Part shown: positions 5,119 to 11,561 of the stretch, one piece after another
How positions within the stretch are numbered: the stretch's first letter is position 1
Layout: every line of letters begins with the position of its first letter
From: Elusimicrobiota bacterium
GTDB taxonomy: Bacteria > Elusimicrobiota > UBA8919
Assembly (NCBI GenBank): GCA_003452965.1
Contig: DMMW01000004.1
Location: 1 to 17,550, forward strand
Length of the DNA stretch: 17,550 bases
Direction: 5' to 3'
Notes under the pieces: generated by a model
Databases searched by the model: none
What the model saw: only the letters and a program-made list of their open reading frames with translations
Told to the model about the DNA's origin: nothing
Position numbers and translations under genes: made by a program

Positions 5119-5242
5119 AAGTTCCCACATAAAGGGACACCTTAATCCGGTGGAGAAAAGGTAATATTAAGTTATTCGGAATAATTAATTCCGAAAAGAT
5201 TAAAAAAATCTTGTAAAAACAGCCGGTGGCTGTTTTTGTTTT
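5119..5242 (+). ncRNA. Structured leader or small RNA ending in a terminator, upstream of infC
   Basis: From the presumed start site the RNA can form consecutive stems. TTCCCAC (5122-5128) pairs with GTGG-A-GAA (5150-5157) and encloses AAGG-GACA-CCTT (5132-5143). A perfect 8-bp hairpin follows (TTCGGAAT 5175-5182 with ATTCCGAA 5188-5195), then a 6-bp one (AAGATT 5196-5201 with AATCTT 5207-5212), then an intrinsic terminator. It could be an attenuator controlling infC-rpmI-rplT or an independent small RNA of about 125 nt. I do not recognise a T-box, a ribosomal-protein L20 leader or any riboswitch consensus. The function is inferred only from position. Confidence 0.55.
5215..5242 (+). terminator. 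Intrinsic terminator before infC
   Basis: AAAAACAGCC (5215-5224), loop GGT and GGCTGTTTTT (5228-5237) form a perfect 10-bp stem followed by a T-rich run to 5242. It lies about 120 nt after the promoter at 5085 and about 185 nt before infC, as a leader attenuator would. Confidence 0.85.
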
Positions 5243-5371
5243 AGCCATGATAAACGACTTGTAGTTAGTGTGAGTAATCCCGATGAATCAGGACAAGTTT
5301 AGTAGTTTGGGATAAATTTTTCGCAAGATTTATTTAAAAATACATATCCAAATTACTAATTACACATTACT
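5243..5371. other. Spacer between terminator and infC palindrome
   Basis: No gene is visible here. The spacer holds ATCCC (5277-5281) facing GGGAT (5309-5313). It also holds loosely complementary words near 5261-5277 and 5353-5370 (GTAGTTAGTG-like against ATTACTAATTACAC), in the simple-word style of other spacers. A hairpin ATAAAT/ATTTAT is possible around 5311-5334. No further promoter was recognised. Confidence 0.4.
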
Positions 5372-5408
5372 TAAATTTTGGAGGTCGCCGCGGCGACCGA
5401 AAAATTTA
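5372..5408. promoter_or_regulatory. Long near-perfect palindrome just upstream of the infC ribosome-binding site
   Basis: TAAATTTT (5372-5379) and AAAATTTA (5401-5408) flank the self-complementary 16-mer GGTCGCCGCGGCGACC (5383-5398). Both the outer 8 bp and inner 8 bp pair perfectly, with only 3- and 2-nt internal loops between. The structure ends two bases before the Shine-Dalgarno sequence at 5411. In RNA it would leave that site exposed next to a very stable stem. It could also be a DNA operator or a different palindromic repeat. Confidence 0.55.
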
Positions 5409-5425
5409 TAAGGGGGTGATGTAAA

Positions 5426-5941
5426 ATTTCAAAAAGTTATTTAAGGATTAATAGTCAGATTCGGGCACAAAATGTTCGTCTAATAGATTTTGACGGCGCT
5501 CAATTGGGCATAAAGGCAATATCCGAGGCAATATCAAGGTCACGAGAATTAGGATTGGATTTAGTCGAGATAGCCCCAAATGCTGCGCCACCTGTTTGCA
5601 GGATTATTGATTATAAAAAGTATAAATACATTCAAGAAAAGAAGAACAAAACGCCCCATAAAACAGGTGTATTAAAGGAAATAAAACTGAGACCCAAGAT
5701 TGGCGAACATGATTTGGAAGTTAAGCAGAAGCATATACAGAGATTTCTCGAAGAAAAGAATAAGGTAAAAATTACAATGCAGTTTTTCGGGAGAGAACGG
5801 GAACATATATCTGTTGGAAGCGAAAAAATGCAAAGGTTGCTTGCTGCAGTGAGTGAATATGGGGTTCCCGATGCTCCGCCTCGTCAACTCGGAAATTCTA
5901 TAAATGTTATTCTTTCGCCAAAAACACCTAAATCAACCTAA
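5426..5941 (+). CDS. infC: Translation initiation factor IF-3, apparent AUU start
   Basis: IF-3 binds the 30S subunit, prevents 50S joining and rejects non-standard start codons. The frame upstream of the first ordinary start (TTG at 5504) encodes the conserved IF-3 N-terminus SYLRINSQIRAQNVRLID, so the TTG start would delete real sequence. The only site that fits is ATT at 5426: AGGGGGTGAT (5411-5420) is nearly the full anti-16S complement at the right distance, and a stop (5417-5419) closes the frame just upstream. The protein is then 171 aa. An AUU start is the well-known device by which infC regulates itself in E. coli and Bacillus. Visible signatures are LDLVEIAPNAAPPVCRIIDYKK at the N-domain/linker boundary and the C-domain KEIKLRPKIGEHD with FFGREREH. 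Confidence 0.93.
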   Translation: MSKSYLRINSQIRAQNVRLIDFDGAQLGIKAISEAISRSRELGLDLVEIAPNAAPPVCRIIDYKKYKYIQEKKNKTPHKTGVLKEIKLRPKIGEHDLEVKQKHIQRFLEEKNKVKITMQFFGREREHISVGSEKMQRLLAAVSEYGVPDAPPRQLGNSINVILSPKTPKST

Positions 5942-5980
5942 AATAGATAGCGGATAGGGTGCGCATATAGGGAAAAGTTT

Positions 5981-6023
5981 CCGCAACTGAGACATTGGCG
6001 AGCAAGAACGACGCGGTGGCGGA
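5981..6023. repeat. Degenerate REP-like pair
   Basis: CCGCA followed by ACTGAGACATT (5986-5996) and GGCG matches the inverted form of the REP-like element, including the 11-nt loop. GTGGCGGA at 6016-6023 matches the right end of a forward copy. The stems are broken, so this appears to be a decayed C/D-type pair between infC and rpmI. Confidence 0.4.
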
Positions 6024-6031
6024 CATTGTTT

Positions 6032-6084
6032 TTAGTTCGTAGTTCATAGAAAAAATAAGAGATAAACTATGAATTAAAAACTAA
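6032..6084. repeat. Inverted repeat between infC and rpmI
   Basis: TTAGTTCGTAGTTCATAG (6032-6049) and CTATGAATTAAAAACTAA (6067-6084) are complementary at 15 of 18 positions with a 17-nt loop. This is another word-built spacer element, with different words from the AAGTTAAAA family. The words ACTAATCACTAACC and CTCTAATCTCTATCC continue to the rpmI ribosome-binding site. Confidence 0.5.
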
Positions 6085-6130
6085 TCACTAACCTCTAATC
6101 TCTATCCTCTGGTTTTTAAAGGAGAATAAA

Positions 6131-6328
6131 ATGCCGAAATTAAAGTCACATAGCGGTGCTAAAAAAAGGTTTTTTGCAACGGGAACAGGCAAAATTAAAA
6201 GAAAAAAAGCGTTTGCTCGCCATATATTAACGGGCAAGGCACCAAATAGAATGCGTCATTTAAAAAAATCTGAATTGCTAAATAAAACAGATGCTAAAAT
6301 GATTAAAACGCTTTTACCATACATTTAA
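6131..6328 (+). CDS. rpmI: 50S ribosomal protein bL35
   Basis: The 65-aa basic protein begins MPKLKSHSGAKKRF and continues TGTGKIKRKKAF and RHLKKS, the standard bL35 signature and length. It is a component of the large ribosomal subunit. AAAGGAG at 6118-6124 is a strong ribosome-binding site 6 nt from the ATG. It sits between infC and rplT in the canonical order, although the gap to infC (189 bp) is filled with repeats, which is unusual for this operon. Confidence 0.97.
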   Translation: MPKLKSHSGAKKRFFATGTGKIKRKKAFARHILTGKAPNRMRHLKKSELLNKTDAKMIKTLLPYI

Positions 6329-6407
6329 AAGGAGGCAAGGGATAAGTTATAAGCTAAAAGTTAAAAGTTTAAATTTTTAGTTATTATGACTTTAACTTGA
6401 ATTAACT

Positions 6408-6752
6408 ATGCGTATTAAAGGTGGAATTGTTACAAGAAGAAGGAAAAAAAGACTTTTTAAAAAGTCAAAAGGTTTTAGATTGTCAAATAAAAATGTATAT
6501 ATACACGCATCAGAGCGTGTAGATAAAGCATTGGTGCATTCATATGTAGGAAGAAAGCAAAAAAAGCGTGACAAAAAAAGCCAATGGATTTTAACGCTCA
6601 ATGCTGCATCGAGATTGAATGGTTTATCATATAGTAAATTCATAAGCGGTATTAAAAAAGCAGGTATATTGTTGAATAGGAAAGTATTAGCTGAAATGGC
6701 GATTTCATCACCCGAAGACTTTGCACAACTTGTTAATATTGCTAAGTCATAA
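6408..6752 (+). CDS. rplT: 50S ribosomal protein bL20
   Basis: The 114-aa protein has the bL20 signatures: a long basic N-terminal helix (RRRKKRLFKKSKGFRLSNKNVY), then YVGRKQKKRDKKSQWILTLNAASR and the globular C-terminal part LSYSKFISGIKKAGILLNRKVLAEMA. bL20 is needed early in 50S assembly and in many bacteria represses its own operon through an mRNA leader. The ATG at 6408 has no recognisable Shine-Dalgarno sequence; the preceding 79 bp carry AAGTTAAAA-type repeat words. trkH starts 22 bp after the stop. Confidence 0.96.
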   Translation: MRIKGGIVTRRRKKRLFKKSKGFRLSNKNVYIHASERVDKALVHSYVGRKQKKRDKKSQWILTLNAASRLNGLSYSKFISGIKKAGILLNRKVLAEMAISSPEDFAQLVNIAKS

Positions 6753-6774
6753 TCTATCTTAATACCTAAATAAT

Positions 6775-8106
6775 ATGAAATTTTCACCATCACAGATTCT
6801 GATAATTGGATTTATTTCTGTTATTTTAATCGGAGCAATAATACTATCTCTACCTTTTTCTTCATCCAATTATTCATATACTAATTTTATTGATGCACTG
6901 TTTACCGCTACTTCATCTGTTTGCGTTACCGGATTAATAGTTGTCAATACTGCTGCCCATTGGTCGGTTTTTGGAAAGATTATAATAATGATGCTTATTC
7001 AAATAGGTGGACTTGGATATATGACGCTTGCTACTCTATTTGCAATTGTAATAGGTAAGCAGGTATCATTAAAAGACAGACTTGCTTTTGTTGAAGGTAT
7101 ACAGACTTTTTCATTTTTAGAAATAAAAAAATTTATAATATATGTAGTCAAAATTACTTTAATAATAGAGTTTATAGGCGCATTGTTTCTTTCAATAAAA
7201 TGGATTCCTGAATTCGGATTATGGTCAGGCATAGGATATTCAATATTTCACTCCATTTCTGCATTCTGTAATGCGGGATTTACAACATTTGATTTAGGTT
7301 TAATTAAATATCTTGATTCTATAAATGTTAATCTTACAATTACCACACTTATAATTATAGGCGGCATTGGTTTTATTGTATTAAGCGACCTTTTTTATTA
7401 CAAAAAAACAAAACGGTTACTATTACATTCAAAGATTGTTTTAAAAACGACATTTTTTTTAATATTTTTAGGTACTATCCTAATATTTATATTTGAGTAT
7501 TCAAATAGCGGAACATTTAAAATATTATCTTTAAAAAGCAAAATGTTAGCCTCATATTTTCAATCCATAACGACAAGAACAGCAGGTTTTAACACTGTAG
7601 ATATTTCACTTCTAACAGTACCGACAATGATTTTAATGATTGCTTTTATGTTTATAGGCGCTTCTCCGTCAGGTACAGGTGGCGGAATAAAAACAACGAC
7701 ATTTACCACTCTATTAGCATCTATTAAAGCGATGCTGAAGGGTAAAAAAGATGTATCTATATTTCGCAGAACAATTCCCGTAGAAATCGTTCAGAAATCC
7801 TATTCGTTATTTATTTTATCTATATTTTTTATATTTATTATTACTCTATTCTTAGTAATCATTGAAGGGAAAGATTTAATAAGAATAGTTTTTGAAGTTG
7901 TTTCGGCTTTTGCAACCTGCGGACTATCAACCGCAGTGGGAAATCCACTTTCGTTATCGTCTCTGTTTACTCCTATTGGCAAGTTATTGATTATTATTAC
8001 CATGTTCATAGGACGTTTAGGTCCCTTAACCGTTGCTATAGCGGTAATAAAAGAAGATGCTTCAATAAAATATGTATTTGCGGAAGAAAAGATTGCAGTT
8101 GGATAA
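6775..8106 (+). CDS. trkH: Potassium uptake protein, TrkH/KtrB family membrane subunit
   Basis: This integral membrane protein (443 aa, KtrB-like length) forms the K+ (or Na+-coupled K+) pore. Four pore-loop repeats can be read, each with the filter glycine: SSVCVTG (Gly53), FCNAGF (Gly168), TTRTAGF (Gly271) and ATCGLST (Gly383). A GASPSGTGGGIKTTTF segment corresponds to the intramembrane gate loop after the third repeat. Hydrophobic helices run throughout, starting at residues 7-27. The ATG at 6775 lacks a clear ribosome-binding site. The gene lies 22 bp after rplT and 50 bp before trkA, so it probably belongs to the same transcript. The regulatory RCK partner is encoded next. Confidence 0.94.
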   Translation: MKFSPSQILIIGFISVILIGAIILSLPFSSSNYSYTNFIDALFTATSSVCVTGLIVVNTAAHWSVFGKIIIMMLIQIGGLGYMTLATLFAIVIGKQVSLKDRLAFVEGIQTFSFLEIKKFIIYVVKITLIIEFIGALFLSIKWIPEFGLWSGIGYSIFHSISAFCNAGFTTFDLGLIKYLDSINVNLTITTLIIIGGIGFIVLSDLFYYKKTKRLLLHSKIVLKTTFFLIFLGTILIFIFEYSNSGTFKILSLKSKMLASYFQSITTRTAGFNTVDISLLTVPTMILMIAFMFIGASPSGTGGGIKTTTFTTLLASIKAMLKGKKDVSIFRRTIPVEIVQKSYSLFILSIFFIFIITLFLVIIEGKDLIRIVFEVVSAFATCGLSTAVGNPLSLSSLFTPIGKLLIIITMFIGRLGPLTVAIAVIKEDASIKYVFAEEKIAVG

Positions 8107-8156
8107 AATTAGGAAAATGGTCGGAAGTTTGAAAAAGTGTATTAATTGAGAAATTT

Positions 8157-8843
8157 ATGAAACAAATTGCGGTAATTGGATTAGGGACTTTTGGAATGGC
8201 GGTGGCAAAAACACTTGCGGAAAAAGGTGTTCAGGTTTTGGTTATAGACAAAAATGAGCAACGGATTCAGGAAGTATCATCTTTTGTTACACAGGCCGTT
8301 GTTGCCGATGCCACAGATGAACAAACAATGAGGAAATTAGGAATAAGTGATTTCGGAACGGTAGTTGTTGCTTCAGGTGGTAATCGTGAGGCAAGCATTC
8401 TCACAACTCTTATATTAAAAGAGTTAGGGGTAAAATATATTATAGTTAAAGGACTGGATGATATACACGCAAGAGTATTGCAAAAAATCGGAGCGGACAG
8501 AATAGTCTTTCCGGAATTTGACATGGGCATAAAAGTGGCAGAGACATTCGTATCACCGAATATTGTGGAGGCAATAGAGCTTTCACCTGAATATACAATG
8601 GCGGAAGTAATTGTTCCGAAAGTGTTTATAGATCAGAACATAAGAGATTTGAATGTCAGAGAAAGGTATAAACTGCAAATAATCGGTATAAAGAGGAAGG
8701 AACCGTATATTAAGGAAGATGGGGATACAGATTTTAAAGAAGTATTGGTAATTGCTCCGTCGCCTAATGAGATTTTACAGGATGGCGATACCCTTGTCGT
8801 TATAGGTAAATATAATGACATAGATAATTTGAAAAATTTATAA
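8157..8843 (+). CDS. trkA: Potassium uptake regulatory protein, TrkA/KtrA (RCK domain)
   Basis: The 228-aa cytoplasmic protein is the nucleotide-binding gating partner of TrkH. Residues 1-135 form the RCK_N Rossmann domain, with IGLGTFGMAVAKTL (dinucleotide loop at 8-13), the acidic end of strand 2 (VLVIDKNE) and VVADATDEQTM. The C-terminal RCK_C/TrkA_C domain runs from about 140 to the end (GDTLVVIGKYNDI). The single-RCK length matches KtrA and not the duplicated E. coli TrkA. The start ATG at 8157 has only a weak GAG upstream. It pairs with the adjacent trkH. Confidence 0.95.
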   Translation: MKQIAVIGLGTFGMAVAKTLAEKGVQVLVIDKNEQRIQEVSSFVTQAVVADATDEQTMRKLGISDFGTVVVASGGNREASILTTLILKELGVKYIIVKGLDDIHARVLQKIGADRIVFPEFDMGIKVAETFVSPNIVEAIELSPEYTMAEVIVPKVFIDQNIRDLNVRERYKLQIIGIKRKEPYIKEDGDTDFKEVLVIAPSPNEILQDGDTLVVIGKYNDIDNLKNL

Positions 8844-8864
8844 AAATAAATGCGGAGGAAAATA

Positions 8865-9161
8865 GTGAAAAAAGAAGTTTCAGATAATGTTTCAAAAGAT
8901 GAGGTTGATTTGATAGAAATGGGCAAGTTTTATTTCTTGAATGGTAAATATGAAGAAGCTATTTCGGAATTTGAGAAAGCATTAAAAATAAATCCCAAAA
9001 ATGAAGATATTTATTTCAATATGGGCATAGTAAAAGAAGCAAATAATGATAGGGGTGCTGCCAGAAAAATGTATGAGAAAACGCTCATCTTGCAACCTGA
9101 TCACAAATCGGCAAAGGAGCACTTGGATAAACTTGTAGGTATAAGGAAAGGCAGAAAATAA
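8865..9161 (+). CDS. Small tetratricopeptide-repeat protein
   Basis: The start is taken as GTG at 8865 because GGAGG (8854-8858) is 6 nt upstream. An ATG at 8850 would place that site inside the gene. The product has 98 aa with two and a half TPR units, each showing the W/G-Y-A-P pattern: FLNGKYEEAISEFEKALKINPKNEDI, then FNMGIVKEANNDRGAARKMYEKTLILQPDHKSA. TPRs mediate protein-protein contacts; no partner can be named. There is no signal peptide. It lies between trkA and pheS, two bases from pheS, so it is in the same operon. Confidence 0.85.
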   Translation: MKKEVSDNVSKDEVDLIEMGKFYFLNGKYEEAISEFEKALKINPKNEDIYFNMGIVKEANNDRGAARKMYEKTLILQPDHKSAKEHLDKLVGIRKGRK

Positions 9162-9163
9162 AT

Positions 9164-10192
9164 ATGATAAAAATAGAAGATGTAATTAGTGAAATATCAT
9201 CAATACTAACACAAGAAGAATTAGAAAAAATTCGCTTAAAATATATTGGAAGAAAGGGCATTCTTACAGATGAATTATCAAATATTTCTAAATTATCTAT
9301 TGAAGAAAAAAAAAATACTGGCAAAAAGATAAATGAAATAAAACAGCGTATTATCGAAGAGATAGAAAAACGTAAAAATGAAATAAAGAGGGCAAGTATA
9401 TCAGAGCATGCCGAAAATAGTATAGATATAACATTATCCGGTAAACCGTTAGAAATAGGTAAGATTCATCCCTTGATGCAAACAATGGATGAAGTTAAAA
9501 ATATATTTTTAGGATTCGGATTTAGCATTGCAACGGGTCCGGATATGGAAAAGGATTACTATAATTTTACCGCATTAAATATACCAAAAGATCATCCGTC
9601 AAGAGATATCCAAGATACTTTTTATATCAAGCCCATGGAACTGGATAGAAATAGTCAGGAAGAAATTGTTCTAAGAACACATACTTCTCCCGTGCAAATT
9701 CATGTAATGGAAAAATATAAACCCCCAATAAGGATAATAGCCCCCGGGCGTGTTTATAGACATGAATCTGTTGATGCATCTCATTCATATATATTTCATC
9801 AAATAGAAGGACTGGCTGTAGATGAAAATATAACATTCGCCGATTTAAAGGCGGTTTTGGAAATATTTGTTAAGAAAATGTTTGGCGGTGAAGTCTTATC
9901 AAGATTTAGACCGAGTTATTTTCCTTTTACTGAACCATCGGCTGAAGTTGATATGCAGTGCTTAATTTGTAAAGGTATTGGGTGCAGTGTATGTAAACAG
10001 ACCGGCTGGGTTGAGTTGCTTGGTTGTGGAATGGTAAATCCGAAAGTATTTGAATTTGTAAAATATGATACTGAAAAATATACCGGGTACGCTTTTGGAA
10101 TGGGCATAGAAAGAATAGCAATGTTAAAATATGGAATAAATGATATGCGTCTTTTCTATGAGAATGATTTAGAGTTTTTAAAGCAATTTTAA
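9164..10192 (+). CDS. pheS: Phenylalanyl-tRNA synthetase alpha subunit
   Basis: This is the catalytic alpha chain of the alpha2-beta2 class II PheRS. It has 342 aa, normal for the family. The N-terminal coiled coil spans about residues 1-85. The core follows with HPLMQTMDEVKNIF, GPDMEKDYYNF, the motif 2 region TSPVQIHVM and APGRVYRHESVDASHSYIFHQIEGL, and motif 3 YAFGMGIERIAMLKYGI. Four cysteines (266, 269, 274, 277) in CLICKGIGCSVC followed by LLGCGMVNPKVF are the usual bacterial PheS segment. Normally pheT, encoding the editing beta chain, follows directly; here the next gene is a ferritin-like protein, so pheT must lie elsewhere. Confidence 0.96.
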   Translation: MIKIEDVISEISSILTQEELEKIRLKYIGRKGILTDELSNISKLSIEEKKNTGKKINEIKQRIIEEIEKRKNEIKRASISEHAENSIDITLSGKPLEIGKIHPLMQTMDEVKNIFLGFGFSIATGPDMEKDYYNFTALNIPKDHPSRDIQDTFYIKPMELDRNSQEEIVLRTHTSPVQIHVMEKYKPPIRIIAPGRVYRHESVDASHSYIFHQIEGLAVDENITFADLKAVLEIFVKKMFGGEVLSRFRPSYFPFTEPSAEVDMQCLICKGIGCSVCKQTGWVELLGCGMVNPKVFEFVKYDTEKYTGYAFGMGIERIAMLKYGINDMRLFYENDLEFLKQF

Positions 10193-10196
10193 AGAT

Positions 10197-10235
10197 GCAA
10201 GTTAAAGGTAAAAAGTTAAAATAAAAATTGAAGCA
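10197..10235. repeat. Single GCAAGT / AAGTTAAAA arm after pheS
   Basis: AGATGCAAGT begins one base after the pheS stop codon, just as AGATGCAAGT begins two bases into the sequence after the apgM stop (TAAGATGCAAGT). TAAAGGTAAAAAGTTAAAAT-like words continue. No complementary arm is visible before the next gene. Confidence 0.45.
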
Positions 10236-10253
10236 AAGTAGTGAGTTGAAATT

Positions 10254-10775
10254 ATGAAAAAAATTGATTCTTTAGAGTTTGCATTGAATTTTGAAAAAAA
10301 AGGCACTATATTGTATCTTGACATGGCAAGAAAGAATAAAAATATTCTTAGTAAACAGCTTTTTTATTCACTGGCTAGCCAGGAAGTTGATCATGCCAAG
10401 AAAGCCGATGATACATATGAAATACTCAATAAAAACATAAAAGACAAAAGCATATCATTATCAAAAAATTTACCTTCTGTAGAATTAAGTCTGAAAGAAT
10501 TTTTTGCAAAAGCCAAAAAGATTGATTTAAGGAAAGACGTTAAGAATATTACAGGTTATGAATTGGCTATGGATATGGAAATAACCGGATATAATGCATA
10601 TAGGAATTTCTATAAAAGCACAAAAAATGAAATAGAAATAAAATTATTTGAACAATTAATGGCACAAGAAAAAGAGCATTTGGACTCTTTGCGAAATGTT
10701 TATTATTACTTGACCGATACTGGTAATTGGTTTGAAGAAGAAGAAAGCAAGATATGGAGCTGGATGAACATATAA
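10254..10775 (+). CDS. Ferritin-like diiron protein (rubrerythrin superfamily, no rubredoxin domain)
   Basis: The 173-aa four-helix protein has a full set of apparent diiron ligands in rubrerythrin order: Glu14 (NFEKKG), Glu44 and His47 (SQEVDH), Glu109 (MDMEITGYNAY), Glu139 and His142 (AQEKEH). It ends in an acidic tryptophan-containing tail. Proteins of this type in anaerobes reduce peroxide or store iron, and electron delivery would have to come from another protein because no rubredoxin domain is present. The nearby flavin reductase-like and rubrerythrin genes suggest an oxidative-stress role. The start ATG has only a weak GAG-like site upstream. Confidence 0.85.
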   Translation: MKKIDSLEFALNFEKKGTILYLDMARKNKNILSKQLFYSLASQEVDHAKKADDTYEILNKNIKDKSISLSKNLPSVELSLKEFFAKAKKIDLRKDVKNITGYELAMDMEITGYNAYRNFYKSTKNEIEIKLFEQLMAQEKEHLDSLRNVYYYLTDTGNWFEEEESKIWSWMNI

Positions 10776-10779
10776 ACAG

Positions 10780-10860
10780 CAAGTATAAATAAAAAGTTTA
10801 AATTAAAATTAAGTCTTTTATTTTGACTCAATTTATATTTATACTTTTAATTTTAACTTG
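10780..10860. repeat. Inverted repeat with equal 36-nt arms
   Basis: The left arm (10780-10815) and right arm (10825-10860) are reverse complements at 29 of 36 positions with no gaps, around a 9-nt loop (TTTTATTTT). The mismatches lie where one arm has a word such as AAGTATAAAT and the other AAGTTAAAAT. The element begins with GCAAGT at 10779, three bases after the upstream stop, and ends AACTTG. Confidence 0.65.
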
Positions 10861-10862
10861 CC

Positions 10863-10962
10863 TTTACGTTTTTGTTTTTTATTTATATTTAAACTTTTTA
10901 TTTATACTTGATTTTACGTTTTTGTTTTTTATTTATATTTAAACTTTTTATTTTAACTTGAT
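10863..10962. repeat. Tandem direct repeat, 2 x 50 bp
   Basis: Unit 1 (10863-10912) and unit 2 (10913-10962) agree at 48 of 50 positions. Each holds TTTACGTTTTTGTTTTTT followed by the right-arm words of the preceding inverted repeat, ending AACTTGAT or ATACTTGAT. The second unit ends six bases before the next start codon, so the repeats form its immediate leader. Confidence 0.75.
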
Positions 10963-10968
10963 TTTATT

Positions 10969-11460
10969 ATGGTACAAGATAGAAAAAAAGTAATTGGTGC
11001 CGTTAATACAATAACATATGGTTTATATGTTATAACTTCTATAGGTAATGAAAACAAGGTAAATGGACAGATATCAAATACAGTATTTCAGATTACATCA
11101 GTTCCTTTAAGAATTGCTTTAGGAATAAATAAGAAAAACTATACATATGAACTTATCAAAGAAAGCGGTGTATTTGCGATAAATATCTTAAAACAAAGTC
11201 AATTAAGCATGATTCCGATTTTTGGTTTAAAATCTGGAAGAGATATAAACAAATTTGAAAATATAAAATATCATACTGAAATCACGAACTCTCCTATATT
11301 TGATGATATTCTTAGTTGGATGGATTGTCGTGTAATAAAAGATATGACAATTGACTGCGGTACTCACTCATTATTTATTGCTGATGTATTAGATGGAAGC
11401 ATAGTAAGTGTTGAAGAACCACTTACATACAAATATTACAGAGAGAATAGAACAAAGTAA
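10969..11460 (+). CDS. Flavin reductase-like FMN-binding split-barrel protein
   Basis: The 163-aa protein resembles the flavin reductase domain at the N-terminus of high-molecular-weight rubredoxins and of NADH:FMN oxidoreductases. Visible features are ITYGLYVITS, NGQISNTVFQITSVPLRIALGINKKNYTYELI, GVFAINIL and GTHSLFIADVLDG. In anaerobes such proteins pass electrons to flavodiiron proteins, rubredoxin or rubrerythrin. No fused rubredoxin domain is present here. The flanking diiron proteins suggest an electron-supply role, which is inference. The ATG at 10969 has no Shine-Dalgarno site; the upstream DNA is a tandem AT-rich repeat. Confidence 0.85.
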   Translation: MVQDRKKVIGAVNTITYGLYVITSIGNENKVNGQISNTVFQITSVPLRIALGINKKNYTYELIKESGVFAINILKQSQLSMIPIFGLKSGRDINKFENIKYHTEITNSPIFDDILSWMDCRVIKDMTIDCGTHSLFIADVLDGSIVSVEEPLTYKYYRENRTK

Positions 11461-11462
11461 GG

Positions 11463-11553
11463 CAGTATACAGCAAACAGTACACAGAATACAGCTTTTAA
11501 AGTATCGTAGTTTTGATTTTAGCTGTATCCTGTATTCTGTATCCTGTGTACTG
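11463..11553. repeat. Inverted repeat with equal 33-nt arms, CAGTATACAG words
   Basis: The left arm (11463-11495) and right arm (11521-11553) are reverse complements at 27 of 33 positions without gaps, around a 25-nt loop. Each arm is itself made of CAGNATACAG-like units. It fills the whole gap between the flavin reductase-like gene and the Cys-rich gene and ends eight bases before the latter's ATG. It has the same design as 10780-10860 but wholly different words. Confidence 0.7.
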
Positions 11554-11561
11554 AAGTTAAT

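Noticed and set aside
5119..5242. T-box riboswitch for the thrS-infC region
   Set aside because: The leader lacks the AGGGTGGNACCGCG antiterminator box and a specifier loop, and it lies after thrS, not before it.
5504..5941. infC starting at TTG 5504
   Set aside because: This would delete the conserved IF-3 N-terminal strand encoded upstream in the same frame, which has a much better ribosome-binding site.
6392..6793. Minus-strand open frame of 133 codons opposite rplT
   Set aside because: It is fully antisense to a clear ribosomal protein gene and results from that gene's codon pattern.
10863..10962. CRISPR-like array
   Set aside because: Only two directly adjoining 50-bp units exist with no unique spacers and no cas genes; it is a simple tandem repeat.
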